A stretch of DNA of 64,000 nt, from contig NW_025336087.1 in the NCBI RefSeq assembly GCF_004798865.1, positions 50,201,621 through 50,265,620 on the forward strand, given 5' to 3'. The position numbers and the translations under genes are program-made. This DNA is from Varanus komodoensis. Its lineage: Eukaryota > Chordata > Lepidosauria > Squamata > Varanidae. A model generated the notes under the pieces. That model was not told where the DNA came from and did not search any database. It worked only from the letters and a program-made list of their open reading frames with translations. Position 1 is the first letter of the stretch, and each line of letters begins with the position of its first letter. Below, in pieces: positions 9,924 to 24,900 of the stretch.

Positions 9924-12900
9924 CTATGGACAAGCAAGATGAAAAGGAAAACCTTCTTAATTAATGTACAATATTTTGCATTATTTCATACAATGGACTA
10001 ACCAGGTGCCTGGCATGTTTGACAGTGATAAAGGGCAAGAATCTCAGTGGGAAAGCATGCTGACTCTCTATCTCCTCCTTCATTTTGTTGCTGTAATTTT
10101 CCTAACTCACCTCAATGCAAAAAAGAGAAGTTACACATCCCCATCCTTGTGTTAATGACTGCGGTGACTAGTTCTTTGGAATCACCTCATTTCAAAAGGG
10201 GAAGTCGGCTCCTACTACTTTGAGCTATGTTGCAGAAAACATTAACAATTCATTATTGAACAGAAGCTTGATCAAATCTTAGACCAGAACTATTTGTAAA
10301 TGGGGACAGACCCAAGTCTTTAGGAGCTGGGCTGTCCCAATCACTTATTGGGGCGAGGGGGGATCAATTTAAGAAAAAAAATGATATGTGGATAAGTAGC
10401 TTCCTCATTCTCCTTCCTCTTTCCATGCAGCCTTCCCTGCATGTGCTTTTGTCTGAAGCCAGCTTACCCCCAGTATTAGAACCCAAGTGAGGGAAAACTC
10501 ATGTAGGGCATAATGTGGGGAGGCAAGTCACAACGGGAAGAGTTTGGTATCCTGAGTCCATGTACCCTTTTTGCTCTTTTTAACTGAATTCTCAATCCCT
10601 GCTTATATGTGACTGGGGAGTACAGCACATTTAAAGACAGTTTTGCCCACATTTTAGGTCCCCTGGGCCAGAGACCTCAAAGAATGACTTTCCAGCTCAT
10701 ATAATCCACACAAAAATTGAGCCATCAACATATAAAGTATTTATATTATGGTGGCCAACTGTTATTTGATTGAATTTGAGTCTGTGCTAATCTTTTTTCA
10801 ATTATTTATACAAACAGTGTATATATTTAGAACCATTTAAGAGGAAAAATACATGCCAGTAAAGGGTTAACACTCAGTACTGTTAAAGATGCCCTAATAA
10901 CTTCATGGAAATAGAATACATTTCAGAACTATTATGCAACTTCCACAGTACTGTATCAAAAACAGTTTTATTAATTATGTTTAAATTCTTTGTAGAATTA
11001 GTGATTTTATACAAGATATCTGACATGCATATACCCTTCTTACCTATTAAAACCAATCTGTTCGTTTGTTCATCTTCTTTCCATCTGACAGTGGTTTCCT
11101 CTAGATCATACAGCTCATGAACACCTTGAACTATCACCTGGTAAGGTTTATCTTTAATTGACACAAGTCCCTGAGTACAAAGAATATAAATTAACTGGAA
11201 AATGAAGGGTTCTATGCATATAACATGACAAGCAATAGTATTACAAATACAAAAAAAAATGAAGAAATTTATTCTACTGTTCTATTTTTTAATTAAAATT
11301 AAAGAAAAGGAAAGAATAGCTAAAGCAGGGGTGGGCAGATGCAATTGGTCAGGAGCCATTTTTGCCCCCTATATTCCCTTTGCGTGTGCTGATTTTTAAA
11401 AAATTGATATTCACAGTGGCTACATATTATCCACACTGACAAAATTAGCTTGACTACAAGATTAATTTGTCACTCAGTAGCTGTTATGGGAACAGTTCTG
11501 CCCACCACAGATTTTGGGGGGTAGAAGGAGCAACATGCGACCTTGGATTGAGTGCAGCTCATGCCTGGGCTAAAACAATAATGACACCAAAACATTTTTT
11601 CTGATGCAAGTACAAATCTGTTTCATTATGATAAAACTTAATTATTTACCAACTTAATTTTGGTATAACAGTTTTGACAGTTTGAGAATATATTATGCTC
11701 ATATAAAAGCATGGGCTCTTGAAAGGGAAAAGAAAGAAAGTAAACACATATATGCAAATGCTCTACTAGCTGAGCATAAGTCAAGCTCAAAAAAGGACTT
11801 GTTCTTTTGTTATCATCATGCCATGGAAGCCACCATAGTATCTCCACTTCACACAGCATTTGTTAATATCAGAAGGCTCAGACTTTCTGGGAGAAAACTA
11901 CAACAAGGGTCCTTCTCTCATTATCACCATCCTGGCTTAGGAGAAGCAATGCGTGAGTGGAGAAGTGTTATGTCATAGATTCTTCCCATAAAGACTGGTG
12001 GTTTCTGAAATTACACATAAGGTGTGGGAAAAAACCACACTATATGGGTTCCACCCAGCAAAGCTAAATCTCAGAAGAGAGTCTCAGTGTTCAGATGCCA
12101 CATTTTTAATGAATGCATCCAAATCAACACATTCCATGTATAATCCTACATTCAGATCTCTCTCTCTCTCTGAGTTCTGCCTATGTCCTTGGAAGGTGAG
12201 ATTCACAGCATCCTCAGAAGTTATCTGGGGACATACAATTGCTCTCTGATTCAGGTTTGCCTGACATTTACATAGTCACTATTTTGTCCAAGCCTGAAAC
12301 CATGATTCTGAAAACAAGTTTAGTAAAATTGGAAACTGAACCTTGAGTCTTATGACTTCCATGGGGTTGCCATGTTTGTTTTTCACATTCTTCTCCCACA
12401 ACAAATTCTGCAAAAGAAAACAGTTTTTAAAAAATGATTCTTGAAAGAAAGTAAAAAGTTATTTAAGATCCTGTTTATAAATTTTCTTGAGCAGAGGGTG
12501 TACATGTTCCCTTCCTACACAAATCAAGAAAAAGTGAGCTGAGTCTTCAATACAAAGTATACCTCTTACCTGAACAAACTCATTTAGGTTTTCTTCAGTT
12601 GCACTTCCTTGTACTTCAAAGGTGGCTGTAACAATACTCTGAAAACATATATATAAAATTGCTATATTCAACAAGGACAAAATAATGATAAAATATTATA
12701 TTCCCAATCCATGGCAGTGCACAAAACAAATATAAAATCTATCCATAAATTACACAGAAGAAAAGAAAATGATCAAGCACCACGATATTAACAGACTCAA
12801 CAATCTCCTTCCCTGAACTGCTTATTCCCAAAACTCAGTAAGGATACACAGCTTCAGAACATGCCCTGATACCATTGTAGCAGATCCATACACTAATTCT

Positions 12901-15900
12901 TTGTATCAGCTGAAATCCCATGCTAACCCTAACAAGTGAAGTAACTGAGAAACCTTTCAGGTGAGCTGTAAGTAACTGCTCTTCTGTTCTATCCATTTTT
13001 GTTTCACTCCATTATACAATACAAAATAAGTGTGGTAACATCAAGCACTACTACTATGCTGACACATTTCCACATGTCATGATGGTACCACTGAATCCCA
13101 TTCTGATCACTTATTTGCTAGTACAAAACACAACTGTAGCAGTGTATTAAAATGGAAAACAAATTGTTTCCATTTAGTTCATTTATAATTATAAATGCAA
13201 AATGTGTTTTGGTCTTTTATCTTTCCCTTTAACACTCCTAAATGCTGTAACAATCTCTAACAAAACAAACAAAAAACCCTCCATTCAGACTGCAAAAGAT
13301 AAAAATTGTATTTTTTTTTTTTAGTAGTGACGGCTTTGGAATATGTTGATATTAACTTTCATATATGTCATATAACTGTAAGATTTTCAAATGAAAAAAC
13401 AGATTTTTAAATTGCTGCTTCCTATCTTTTCATTTATTCCACCAGTGCGGTAGCACATACTTCCTTACACAGAATAACTGTCCAAGTGAAGTGATAAATG
13501 ACAAATCAGATATAAAGACACTGTATGTGTAAGCAGAAACAAACACATGTCTAACAAATCATGTCTAATATGGATTCAGTGCCAGATGCGCAATAAAATA
13601 AGTAGCTACCTTATCTAGGTGTGGCTGTGGTACTTCTTCAAGCTGCAGTTTCTGTTGTAAACTTAAAAGTAGAATATATTAAGTAGAAGTTTCTGTCATC
13701 ATTTATCTCATGAATATAAAATGCATACGAAACCCTGTTTGCAAGGCATTAAGCAGAATGATCAGAAGTAAACTGGTGAATGTAGGGAATAATATAAAGA
13801 GGATGCAGAAGTTAATTCAAAGTCATTGGTTAAATGGATTCCCCACAATGGCATCTTTTGCTGTGAAATTTACATAGGGACCTACTGGTTGATTAGTGCC
13901 TGTGATGAAACTGGATTTACATAAATGCCCAAGCCTATCCCCAATCTTCTACATTAGATTAAGGTTTGGAGAATTCATCTTCCTTCATAATTATCCATAC
14001 TTTTTGGTATATTCCTTTCCTAATTATAGTGATGCTATACTGAGATACACCAAAGGTTGCTGGTAGTTTCCAAATGTAGATGTTTAACAGAGGAAAGGAC
14101 AAAAGCTAAATTCTAAAACAGCATCCATGTGATTCCTATATAAAAGCTAGCATACTGCTGACTGTTTCACTAACCAGCGTAAAATTAAATCTTACCTTTT
14201 TCCTGACACGCTATCAAAAGCATGCAGATTTAAGACATCAGAGACATCAACTCTAAAGAAAAAGCAGAATAAGATTCATTTTGCACCTTAAAGCACTTCA
14301 TGTATGTATCCAAATCATATGAACAGAAGGCTGCTTGCCAGTGGGTTTTTCCTGTCCTCTTCCTTTCCACTGTAGTACCCTGCACTTCCTGAAAAGTCTC
14401 TCCTGAGGCTCAGACATGCCTTGGAAATGGCTAGGATGTTGTTTGGGGGCTCCCCTGCAGAATATATAATATTAAAAAGATGGTGCTGCAAACAGGGAAA
14501 AAGGAGTTCTGTGGGGCTACTACTTTTTAAATTTATCTGCATGTTTGCAAGAAATTCCTACCAAGAGGAAACATTTTAACACACACATTACTACCATTAA
14601 CAAATCTGCTGTTTCCTATATGTCCAGCCATGCTGCCTGCTCTCTTCAGTGCACCCAAATACTTGTATTTGATAGAAGAAAAAGCAGCATGAACAAAGAA
14701 AGTAGGAGTGAAAAATTAATGTTTCTGCTATCAGAAGCAAAGATCATTGTGAGCTTTGGAGAAACAAACTCCCTTCTCCCATCTCGTACTCTTTAGTAAC
14801 TGTGAGAAGACAAACTTGCAGATTAACTTATTGCATTTCCCTGAGACGTCAAAATGTAGTGAACTGTGATCTGGCTAAACTATGGTTAGAAAACAAGGCA
14901 GGATCCAAAATAACTTTTTGATTCTGGCTTATTTTCAGTTACCACAGTTTAAACAAACCATATATCCCTAAAAGTATGAACATCATGGGGAATTCTCATT
15001 AGTTCTAAATGGAAAGTTAAGGCTTCTGAATTCATCTTGAAACATGAGAAGTGGAGAACACATAGGCCCAAAGACGGTTTCAAGGCTTCCTCTGAGTAGC
15101 ATTAAATCTCTGTTGAGTAGGTGATGGGTCCTGTTTGGAGCAACAGACTCCTTGGGACCAACCATTTGTGCAAAATTATCTGCTGGGACATAATGGCTCA
15201 TTTATGGATTCTGTGCATTGAAAAACAATTATTCAGCAAGCAACTGCAAACAGCTTTTTGAAAATATTCTGTTTTATGGATACTGTAATGAAATTGTCAG
15301 CTCTTAAATTTTAGCACTTTCTACCAACTTCTACTGCTAGGTCTGGATGTTAGCCATTCTAATCAGTGTATTAAGCACACTTTGGCATGTCATGCTGGCA
15401 AAATACCTCTGATCAACAACAAAATAGGCAATAAATGTTCAGTGCAAATTACGCTGCATTAAGAGAGGTGTACTACAGTATTTTACATTCCAAACCCCTT
15501 TAACAGACTCCTAAAAGCTGGGATGTGAAGTTGTTGCAGCTATTTTAACACATTCCCCTTCCTACCTAAACAAAAGAAAGAATCACAGAGACAGTAATCC
15601 ATGTAAATTAACATGACAGTCACTACAGAGAAGAATTTTTGTAGAGCAATTGTTTAGCAGCAGGGAATAAGTCTCCAGCATAGAGCACACTGCTAAGGAG
15701 AATTTCTAATATGTTCTATCAATGGCTCTTTTAACTGGATTAAAATTTTTGAAATCAAGTATTTGGCTAGTGACCTTTAATAAATTGAAATAGCTGGTGA
15801 TATTCCTAAGTAGATATAGCAACAGAAAAGTTTGTTTAGCTACATCTGAATGATACTATCGGGTATAATAGAAGCCTCTTACACATGATATTTGATATCC

Positions 15901-18900
15901 ACCTGATTCACTACTATAGAAAAGGTCCAAAGCATATTATTTTGTTTTATTCCTTAAGGGCTGAAGGATGCAAGGAAGAGACCCATACTGCATCTGCAAT
16001 GCTGTGATATACTTGTATATGATACTAAAGGAAAAATTTCACAGGACAAATCAGATAATAACTACGGGCCATGTGTTACCTTCCTTGGTAACAGAGGCAT
16101 TTAAGAACAATATATGAGAATGACAGGAAAATGAAAAAACTGGTAATATTTAATTTTGGTTTACATTGTTATTACCTTGATCGGTGAGTTTCTAAAATTT
16201 TAACAAGTCCATTTATTGACCTTACAACATTGAAAGAGAGGAAAAAACATAAAGTTAGTATCCATTTGCATGGGGGAGAGAGGGAGAGAGAATGTGAACC
16301 ACCCTACAACAATTGATTGATTATAGGTTTGGATGTACACAGTATGGTACTTGAAGCAGAACAGCCTCCCTAAATTTGGAAGGACGTTCAAATTATTGAA
16401 GAGATAACAAAAATGCCAGCTCCTTGACAACTGCTGTTCCCACTCTGTGGGAATCTGGGTATCATTGGCCTATGGTATCACATTTTCCTGAATTCTTCAA
16501 CTAGGTGCAATAGGTTTTCCTATCTCTTAAGCTGTGGAAGTGTGGAATTTGAGAGAAAATGGAGAAGCAAAATTATCCCAACTTTATCCAGAAGAGTCTG
16601 GAATCTTCTCCATTCTGACAGAATAGATAGCAATGTGGTTCTATGAGACTTCTGGTATCCATTGCCTAATTTCTGGTGTGGAAAACCTGTGAAGTCATAC
16701 AGTGCTGAGAAAATTAAAGATAGAATACTGGCTACAACAACTGAACAGGGTAATGCATAGGAGCCCTGTGGCTCATCCTACACATTTAACCTTCCAACCA
16801 ATTCTCTAATTCCCAGCTCCTGCAGCTTCACTCAGTTTCAGATGAAGTCCAGAGCACCATGCTCACTAGGGAGCATCTTCCTACTGTAACTCTAGTGCAA
16901 AAGTACAAATGCAATTTCAGTCTTGAGACCCTTGAAATCCAGATCCAAAAGTTGCCTCACCTCTCAGAAAGTAATGAATAGGTTACCCCTGCTCATTGCA
17001 AAAGTTATTATAGTGTCCCAGAACTGATGCCTTCCTGGCTTCACCAAGGTGTGGCTGGGATATCACAGGCCTGGAAGCTTCCTTGAAGTGCTTCCGGATC
17101 TGTCTTATTCAGTGAATTTTACAGAAGTCCAGATATTGTTATCTTCAATTTATAACCCTCCTATGTTGCCGTACCACCTTATTACTGAGAATGCATTAAG
17201 AAAGAAAAGATGTAATAACTGTGCAATGCCTTCCAACTCTTAGTGGTAGGAGTTCTCCACCTGGAAGCACCACTGACGACTGCACCATGAGCCTTGACCT
17301 AATTGCAGAAGTCAGGCCTAGACAGAACAGTAGTAAAGTACAGCCTCAGTCCTGGCTGAAATTATGTGGGAGTGGCTCATGAGACACTGAAGGGCAACAT
17401 TTTATACTTTAAATTGTTCCCAAACATGCTGTTAGAGCCAAGTTTCAACCCTCCATTACAAGGCCACAAATAGACTTATTTCACTTTTAAGCTTCTCAAA
17501 GTAACACAAGGAAAGAAAATTTAACCTTAAAATAGTTTATATCTATGTAAGTATTGACACAATGCATAACAATTAAGAGTTATGCAAGTACTACATAAGC
17601 CTGTTTGTCACAAGCAACACATCAAACTCATAGCAGATAAATATAGTTCAGCACTCTCGAAACAGAACAGATAACCTTCTTCTTGGGTCCTAACATGTTT
17701 TTATGCAGTAATCATATAATCTGCCATTTTAGTTGCTACCAGCCACAGGAAGGAAACAGTAAATATTCAAACAAAAACCCACCAACCACTGTAATTTATT
17801 TATGCCTACCTGACAGCTGTTCTCAGTTTCATCAGTGCTTCCTGAGAAACCAAATCAGTCTTATTGATGATTATAAGATCAGCTAGTGCAATCTGTCTAT
17901 AAAAAAAATGAATGAATAGCTTGATAAAAGCGTAACAACAAATTCTGGATTGTCTATTGGTACAAGCTGGCTCTTTTGATTCATTCATGAAGATGATCTG
18001 GACTACAGCTATGTTATGCTGGCTTGTGGAACAAAAAAGTTAACTCCATGTCCTCATAATAAATACATACATTATTATTTTGAAATCCTGTGTCTTAAGA
18101 CTGTATTCCAAAACATACTTACTAGGGAGTAAAGCCCATTGAACACTATGAGGCTTACTCTCAAGTGGCCATGCTTAGGACTGCACTCTAGATACTTTAC
18201 AAGGCTACAGGTAGATTTTAAAATGGTAAATCCCATTACTTTAAAGAAAAGGAGAAGCCAAAGAGTCTTACTTTTATCTTTGAACAGACTCAGCGACCAG
18301 AACAAAATAATTATCTGCTTTGAACCAGTTTCAAAATTAGTTCCTAATGTGGCATGGCTGCTGAAAGGCTATTATTCCAGGAATATAAATCTAAAACTTC
18401 TTTGACCTAATTATGAAGCACATTTATGAATCTCAGCTTGAAAGTAACACAGTGGCTGCATTTAAACATCATGTTCTTGAACCTCAAAATCATGTTTTGG
18501 CAAATCAGGAACCAACATTATATTCATACAGTCCCTCTTCTCCTTATATGCTTAACAGAACACCTTCTAGTTTGATCAAACTTTGGTTTGCTTGTACACC
18601 CGAAGCAAGAAATTGTGATTTAAGTGAATCTTGCAAACCAGGATTGTAATGATGGTCTGTTCTTGTTTTACAGTTCCGATCTGAGGGACTCACTCAAACC
18701 AGCTCACTCAAATCATTGGAAGTGTACTCATTGTATCCAAGGGCATACACGATTACAGTCTCAGATGAGGAAATGAACATCAGCCTGTGTGTGACTGAGG
18801 CCACACTATTACTGAGCTGTGTTGGTTCTTAATTGTGAGAAAGGTGCAAGTAGGAGAAAGATGTAAGCTATCATTTTCATCCATTTCCGTAAGAGAAAGC

Positions 18901-21900
18901 AAAAAATCTAAGGAGCCATCCTTCTTGCCAAAGGCACATATCAATACGATCAGTTATGGTAAGTGCTTAACTTGTGTTTTTGAAAAATATGGGAGACAAC
19001 ATGATGCAATTGTGGCTAGATTATATTCTTACTGTTTTGTGTTCTGTGCTACTTTAGAGTGTTCAGAACAGTTCACATACATTAATTCAGTTATTTTTAG
19101 AAAACCCACTAAAGACAATCAGTGCTGTTACCCACCCATTGCCACTGTAGTTGAGGGGGCTGAGAGCAAGCAGAAGTAAAGCATGCTTAATGAGATCATG
19201 ACTAAAGTGAGGTTTTCAACAGGGACTTCCTAGCTCAGTTTTATTTTATTTTATTTTATTTAAAACGTTTCTATGCCGCCCCCATCGCAACAAAGCCTCG
19301 GGGCGGCTCACTATAGTGAGTGGCTAACTATAGTGTAGTTAGCCACTACACTATAACTAGTCATTGTCTTTGAGAATATTTTGGGTATGTGGCTAACATG
19401 GATATTTCAGACATGGAGGAATGCTGTTGCCAGTTGCATACAATATGGAGTGGTGAATCAGAAAGAGATAATACAAGAAAATACTTCTAACCCAACAGGA
19501 TTACTGGAGAAAAACTCGCTCAGCGGAAGCAATCCACAAAACAGATGGAAATAGTGAGCCATTCTTCAAACTGGCAAGTTTCACTTTTTGGTGAAGGCCC
19601 TTTTGCAGCACCATGATTCTCACTAACCAAACACCTCAAGATTTAGACACACAGAAAACTGAAATTGTATTGGTACCTCGCTGCTTCATTGATGAGGCCA
19701 CTGGGTTTTTCTTCTCTCAGGTGCTAAATAAAGGTTTACAAAAAAAGACAATTTAATGGAGAAAATTGCTGATTTGTTTTGTGAATTACATCACTTGGCA
19801 TTATAGAACCTGTGAATTACATCATGGGGGGCATTATAGAACAAAAGTTCCAGCTTCAGATCTCAAGCAAAGAACTGAACAATGAGTCACAAAAAGAAAA
19901 CTTGATTATTTGCAACTAAGAATATGCATACAAGGTGATTTATATCTCAACAACTTCATCAGGTACAAACTAGCTAAAGAGACAATATGCACCCTGGAAT
20001 GAATTGAGTCTCATGTTGTCCAACTTCCATAATTGTTCTCACTGCCTTGCTCAATCTAGAGCCCATGTGATGAATCTTGGACAAGAACACTCATCATTCC
20101 TTAGCCAGCATAGAGTCATACTTTCTGGGGATTATAAGCATCGTAGTCTAACACATCTGGAAGGGCTGTGTTAGAATATTCACAGAAATTTGGATCTGTC
20201 TCTTAACACTTCAGACATCTTGATTTCAGAGTAAAAATTATGTAGATGCTTTTTGAAAGGAAGACAAAATCCTTCTGTGGATTGTGTATCTCCATAGAAA
20301 AATAAAACTGAATATTTTATGGTTTCATAAAGTACTCACCTAAGTAATTTATCTATTTAGTTTTCATTGGCTAATGACTGTTACTCTGAAACTAGATGGG
20401 AATTCTGCATGTGCATCAACCCTTAAATAAAAGACATAATTTACTATGTTAATCTCTGGCATTCTAACTGTACAATGGTACTGTCTACAAGGCAGCTGCT
20501 ATCAGCTAACACTGTTATCCAGATTTAACAATGTAATGTTTTTCCTATTTTGGAACTAAAGAAATAACTTAGGTGCAGAAGACTTGCAGTTTGTGACTGG
20601 TCTAGAAGGAACAGATTTATTCTTTTCTTACTCCCTTCAGATATGGCATATGCTTCAATAAAGAATTAGGATTACATATGTAATATAAACATATTTCAAC
20701 ATATGAATGGAAAAATGTTTCAACTAATAGCAGTTGCTAATACTTTCAAATATTACTAAATCCCAGACCAAAAAAAAAAAAAACCCCATATTGAATAATG
20801 TCTATTTATTTTCCTAACTTCTTTAGTCAAGATTGTTTTCTGACTAAATTGTTTGAAAATTGTGCAATAACAGGAGGACTAGAAAAGGACCTCTCTTTTG
20901 ACCTTTTCCTGGTAACTCCACATTCACTGATTCTTTTGCATGAAATGCTGTCAGGCTTTGTGGATCTGCAAAGAACAGCATCACTGGCCTCAGCTGAGGT
21001 CCTCAGAATTGTGACCTATCATTGCAAGTTGTCCAATCGTTTGCCTTTTGATTAAAACATGAATATTTCAGACTGCTGGGTGACAATCCCATTCGAGTGA
21101 TAGTCCATGATATCAATTACCACTTCAGTTTCAATTTGGCTTGCTAGCCACAGGGTACAATTTCTCAGCTATACATGGACTAGGCTGGATCCATGAAGCG
21201 TGACACCCCTAAATTGCTGCCTATTATCCAAGTGTCATTGCTTGTATTGCCTCCAGAATTCTTTAAATCACAAGCCCAGGCAGAGGTCAAGCTTTGAAAC
21301 CAGCGGAATTGGACAAGTTCACAAATTCTCTATACAAAGCAAAAGTTATTTATCTGACATATGACTGAGAAAATTTAAAAGCTGTGATCATACTGACAGC
21401 ATGTCAAGCCCTGTACACATTTACTGATTCAGTAATGGGAAAGGTTGCATTGAATTTCAAAGAGATTGGACATTATAAATTTATTATTTTAAAAACTTCC
21501 TGCAGGTTTTCTTTATCTATTTGCTAACTGAAGAATGTACACCCTCATATCAACAGCAACAGATACATGCTAATACTTTTGTAACTTGATTCAGCAGAAT
21601 GGCTCTCCTTCATACATCGGCTTGTAAAAATCATTATGTGGAACAGGACAAACCGAACCTTCCATAGTGAACCTAAGAAATAGTGTGACAAATAATGATG
21701 TGCCATAATTACTAATATATGAATAAATTCCTTGTTCTTTTTTGTACATCTAAACAAATTGAGTTCTTATGACATTTCAAAAAATACACATGTTCCATCC
21801 GCAAAACATGGGAGTAAAGTTGTGATAAAAGAGGAACTCAGCATTGATTAAAATGGGACATAGAATTCCTGGAAAAGGGTCTAAATTGTGGAACTACTTC

Positions 21901-24900
21901 CACACTGGAAGCCACAGGAACAAATGGCTGGGCTAGGGTGGTGATCAGTGCCTCTTTGTGAGAGGAAATGGTCCCAGTCTGAAGAAGGCAGTAGGGAGAC
22001 CACTCCTGACTAAATCCTGTCCAGGTTTAGATGATCTCAACAACTTTAGGCCAGCGGTACATGCTTCTTTCCTGGGAAAAGTCTCTGAGCAGGCGGTAGC
22101 CCACCAACTCCAGGCACTCTTTGATGAGACTGCTCACTTGGATTCCTTTCCAGTCTTGGGCATGGAAACAGCTTTGGTCATTCTGAATAATGACCTGTGA
22201 TTCTGCTGATATTCCAGAATCCCTTAGAGGTTTTCAATACCTGACCATAGTATCCTTCTTGGGTAACAGTCTTAACTGGGAGTGGGGGTAGTACTTGAAT
22301 GGAGAAGGAGAACATGGTGCTTGGAGAATACTGCTTAGCATCATGGATTCTCCAGCATGGGACACCTCAAGGATCGATTCTGTCTACCCATGCTATTCAA
22401 CATCCATGTAAAAATGCTGAGTGGGGTCATCTAGAGTTTTGGAGACTGCGGCCATCAATGCATGGATGACACATATCTCTACTTTTCTTTCTCATTCCCA
22501 TCAGATGAAGCTGTGAATGCATTAAACCAGTGCCTGTCTGCAACAATGGACTGAATGAGGGCTAACAAACTGAAGCTCAATCCAGGCAAGACTGAGATGC
22601 TGTTGGTGGATGGTCTATCTAACCAGATGGAAGGTGTCCAGCCTATTCTGGATAGGGTTGCACTCCTCTTGAAGGAGGCGGATCATAGCTTGGGGGTCCT
22701 CCTAATCATCTTCTGTCACTTCAGACTCTAGTCTTTTCAGTGGCACGGAATGCCTTCTACCAGTTTCAGCTGGTGGTACAACTAGGCCCCTATCTAAGCA
22801 AGTATGATGCAGTTTCAGTAATCTACCATCTAACTGTGGCAGGCAGATTAATAACAAAGACAAGAAGGGCTGAATATATTAAATCAATTCTAGTCCACTT
22901 GCAAAGGTTGTCTATATCCTTCTGAGTCTGGTGCAAGGTGCAGCTTTTAACCGATAAAATCTTATGCAGCTTGGGAATGCAATCATTACAGGAGCACATC
23001 TCCCATACTGGATCTATCCAGTCACTAGGATCAGCATCAGAGGCCTTCCTCTAAGTGCTACCTCTGAAGGAGGCTTAGAGGGCACCAACAAGGTTGAAGG
23101 CCTTCTAAGTGACAGCTCACCAGCTGTAGAATGATCTCACTCTATGCCTAGAGCCACTCCGCCATCTTTTTGGATTCAAGTTAAGATAGCTTGCCATGCC
23201 AAGGAAGTTAAAAACATCCAACATTTTTAACAGGTTTACTCTAATTCAAATAATGTTCTAGCTGCTAAATTGTTTTAAAGCTGTATTTTGGCGAACTTTT
23301 ATGAAGTTTTTTATAGTCCTGTTAAATGTTGTAGAATAGCCAGAGTACATCAATCATAGGGTAGTATCAAAATGAAATACATACATACATAAATAGCCTT
23401 AAAATATGACATACTCCTTGAGCAATACCTATGGTGAAATTAGTTCAGTGTCAAGAAATTATATGTTCATATGATGCATGTTACCAAAGCAGTTGGGTTG
23501 TCTACAACAGGGCAGGTAGCTTTAACTTTCCATGAATTTAACATTTCTAAAAATGAGCTACCTGAAGCAGTACTTGCAGGGGAAAGTTATTAGCTCCACA
23601 GCTACCGTCTGACATGGTGAGTAAAGTCTAAGCAAACAAGGCCATCAGTAATAACGATTCAGCATCCAGATGTCCTACCACTTTGTTACCCCTTTCTTGG
23701 ACAATCCAAGTGAAACTAAATATCATTCACATGCTACTGAGTATAAAAATGCTAAAGAAAAGGGCCCTTCCTAGCATTTCCTCAGGTCTTCTCCAGATAA
23801 TTGATTTCTCTATATGTATAAAAAGCAGTATTCCATTCTGCTTCAGTGGGACCATAGAATAAAACTGAGGATAGGGCTATGCAGTTAGGTGCAGGCATGG
23901 TTCTTAATGGCTGGGGTCCTCAGAAGCTGGTTTAGCTCTTAACCCAAAATAACTTCCTTATGAATTCTTGAATATACAACAGGGAACTGAGCCTCAGGAC
24001 CAGGAGCTAAATCTGGTCCTAATCCAGACCCCCAATCCAGAGACCCACACCCCAATTCTTCAATGCTAAGTGGTTCCTGCCCTGACTCCCTTACCTCATT
24101 GATTGTGATTCCTTGGCTTTTGAAGAAACGCCTCTCTGAAGACTTCGTTACTAGCAGGAAAAGCTTTAAGCTAAACTATGCCAGTCCTTTTTGCCCTGCT
24201 CCTTTTGCCCTGCCCACTTCTAGAATACAGCTCCCAAGATCTACTCTGAAATTGGCTTTGGCCCTTGAGTTCAAAGTGGTTCTGCATCTCCGATATAAAA
24301 GATGGATTGGTATTCACTCCTACAGGGAAAATCAAAGTGCTGTTCTGAGAAATAATACTGCAGTGAAAGCTACAGACACAGATGAATCAGCCCTCACTGA
24401 AAGTTCAACAGCCATTTTCTGCACATACACCAATTTGACATTTTTTCTAGTTATAAGATGAACAAGCTACTAATGGGCTTGCAATTCAAGACAGCTAGTG
24501 CATCCTCCAGTTACAGTGTCTGTTAATGGGAAGTCATATTACTCCAAAATTGAAAGTGCAATATTTATTACTGAACAATGTAAGATGAAAACTGAGACTG
24601 TACAAGTCTGAGAACTAAGGATCAGACATTTTATTTTTGTTAGTAAGTCCTGGAAGAAAACAGCTCAGAACACAGTGACTGATCCCTCTAAAATGGAAGC
24701 CATAAGCAAAGTCCTCACCTAGGTGGATGTGGATATTTTACTTCCAAGCTAGACTCAGATATAATTAAGCCCTCAAATATTAGAAAAGGAACAAGCACCA
24801 CAGTCTTCTTTATTTATAGGCATATTATTCACTTAATTACTATAGACATTATTTTACCTGGAGTCCATACTTTGCATCAATAACAGATACAATACCTGCA

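Noticed and set aside
24063-24461. 132-codon plus-strand frame in ZNG1 intron 6
   Set aside because: No recognised domain; intronic and antisense to a well-defined gene.
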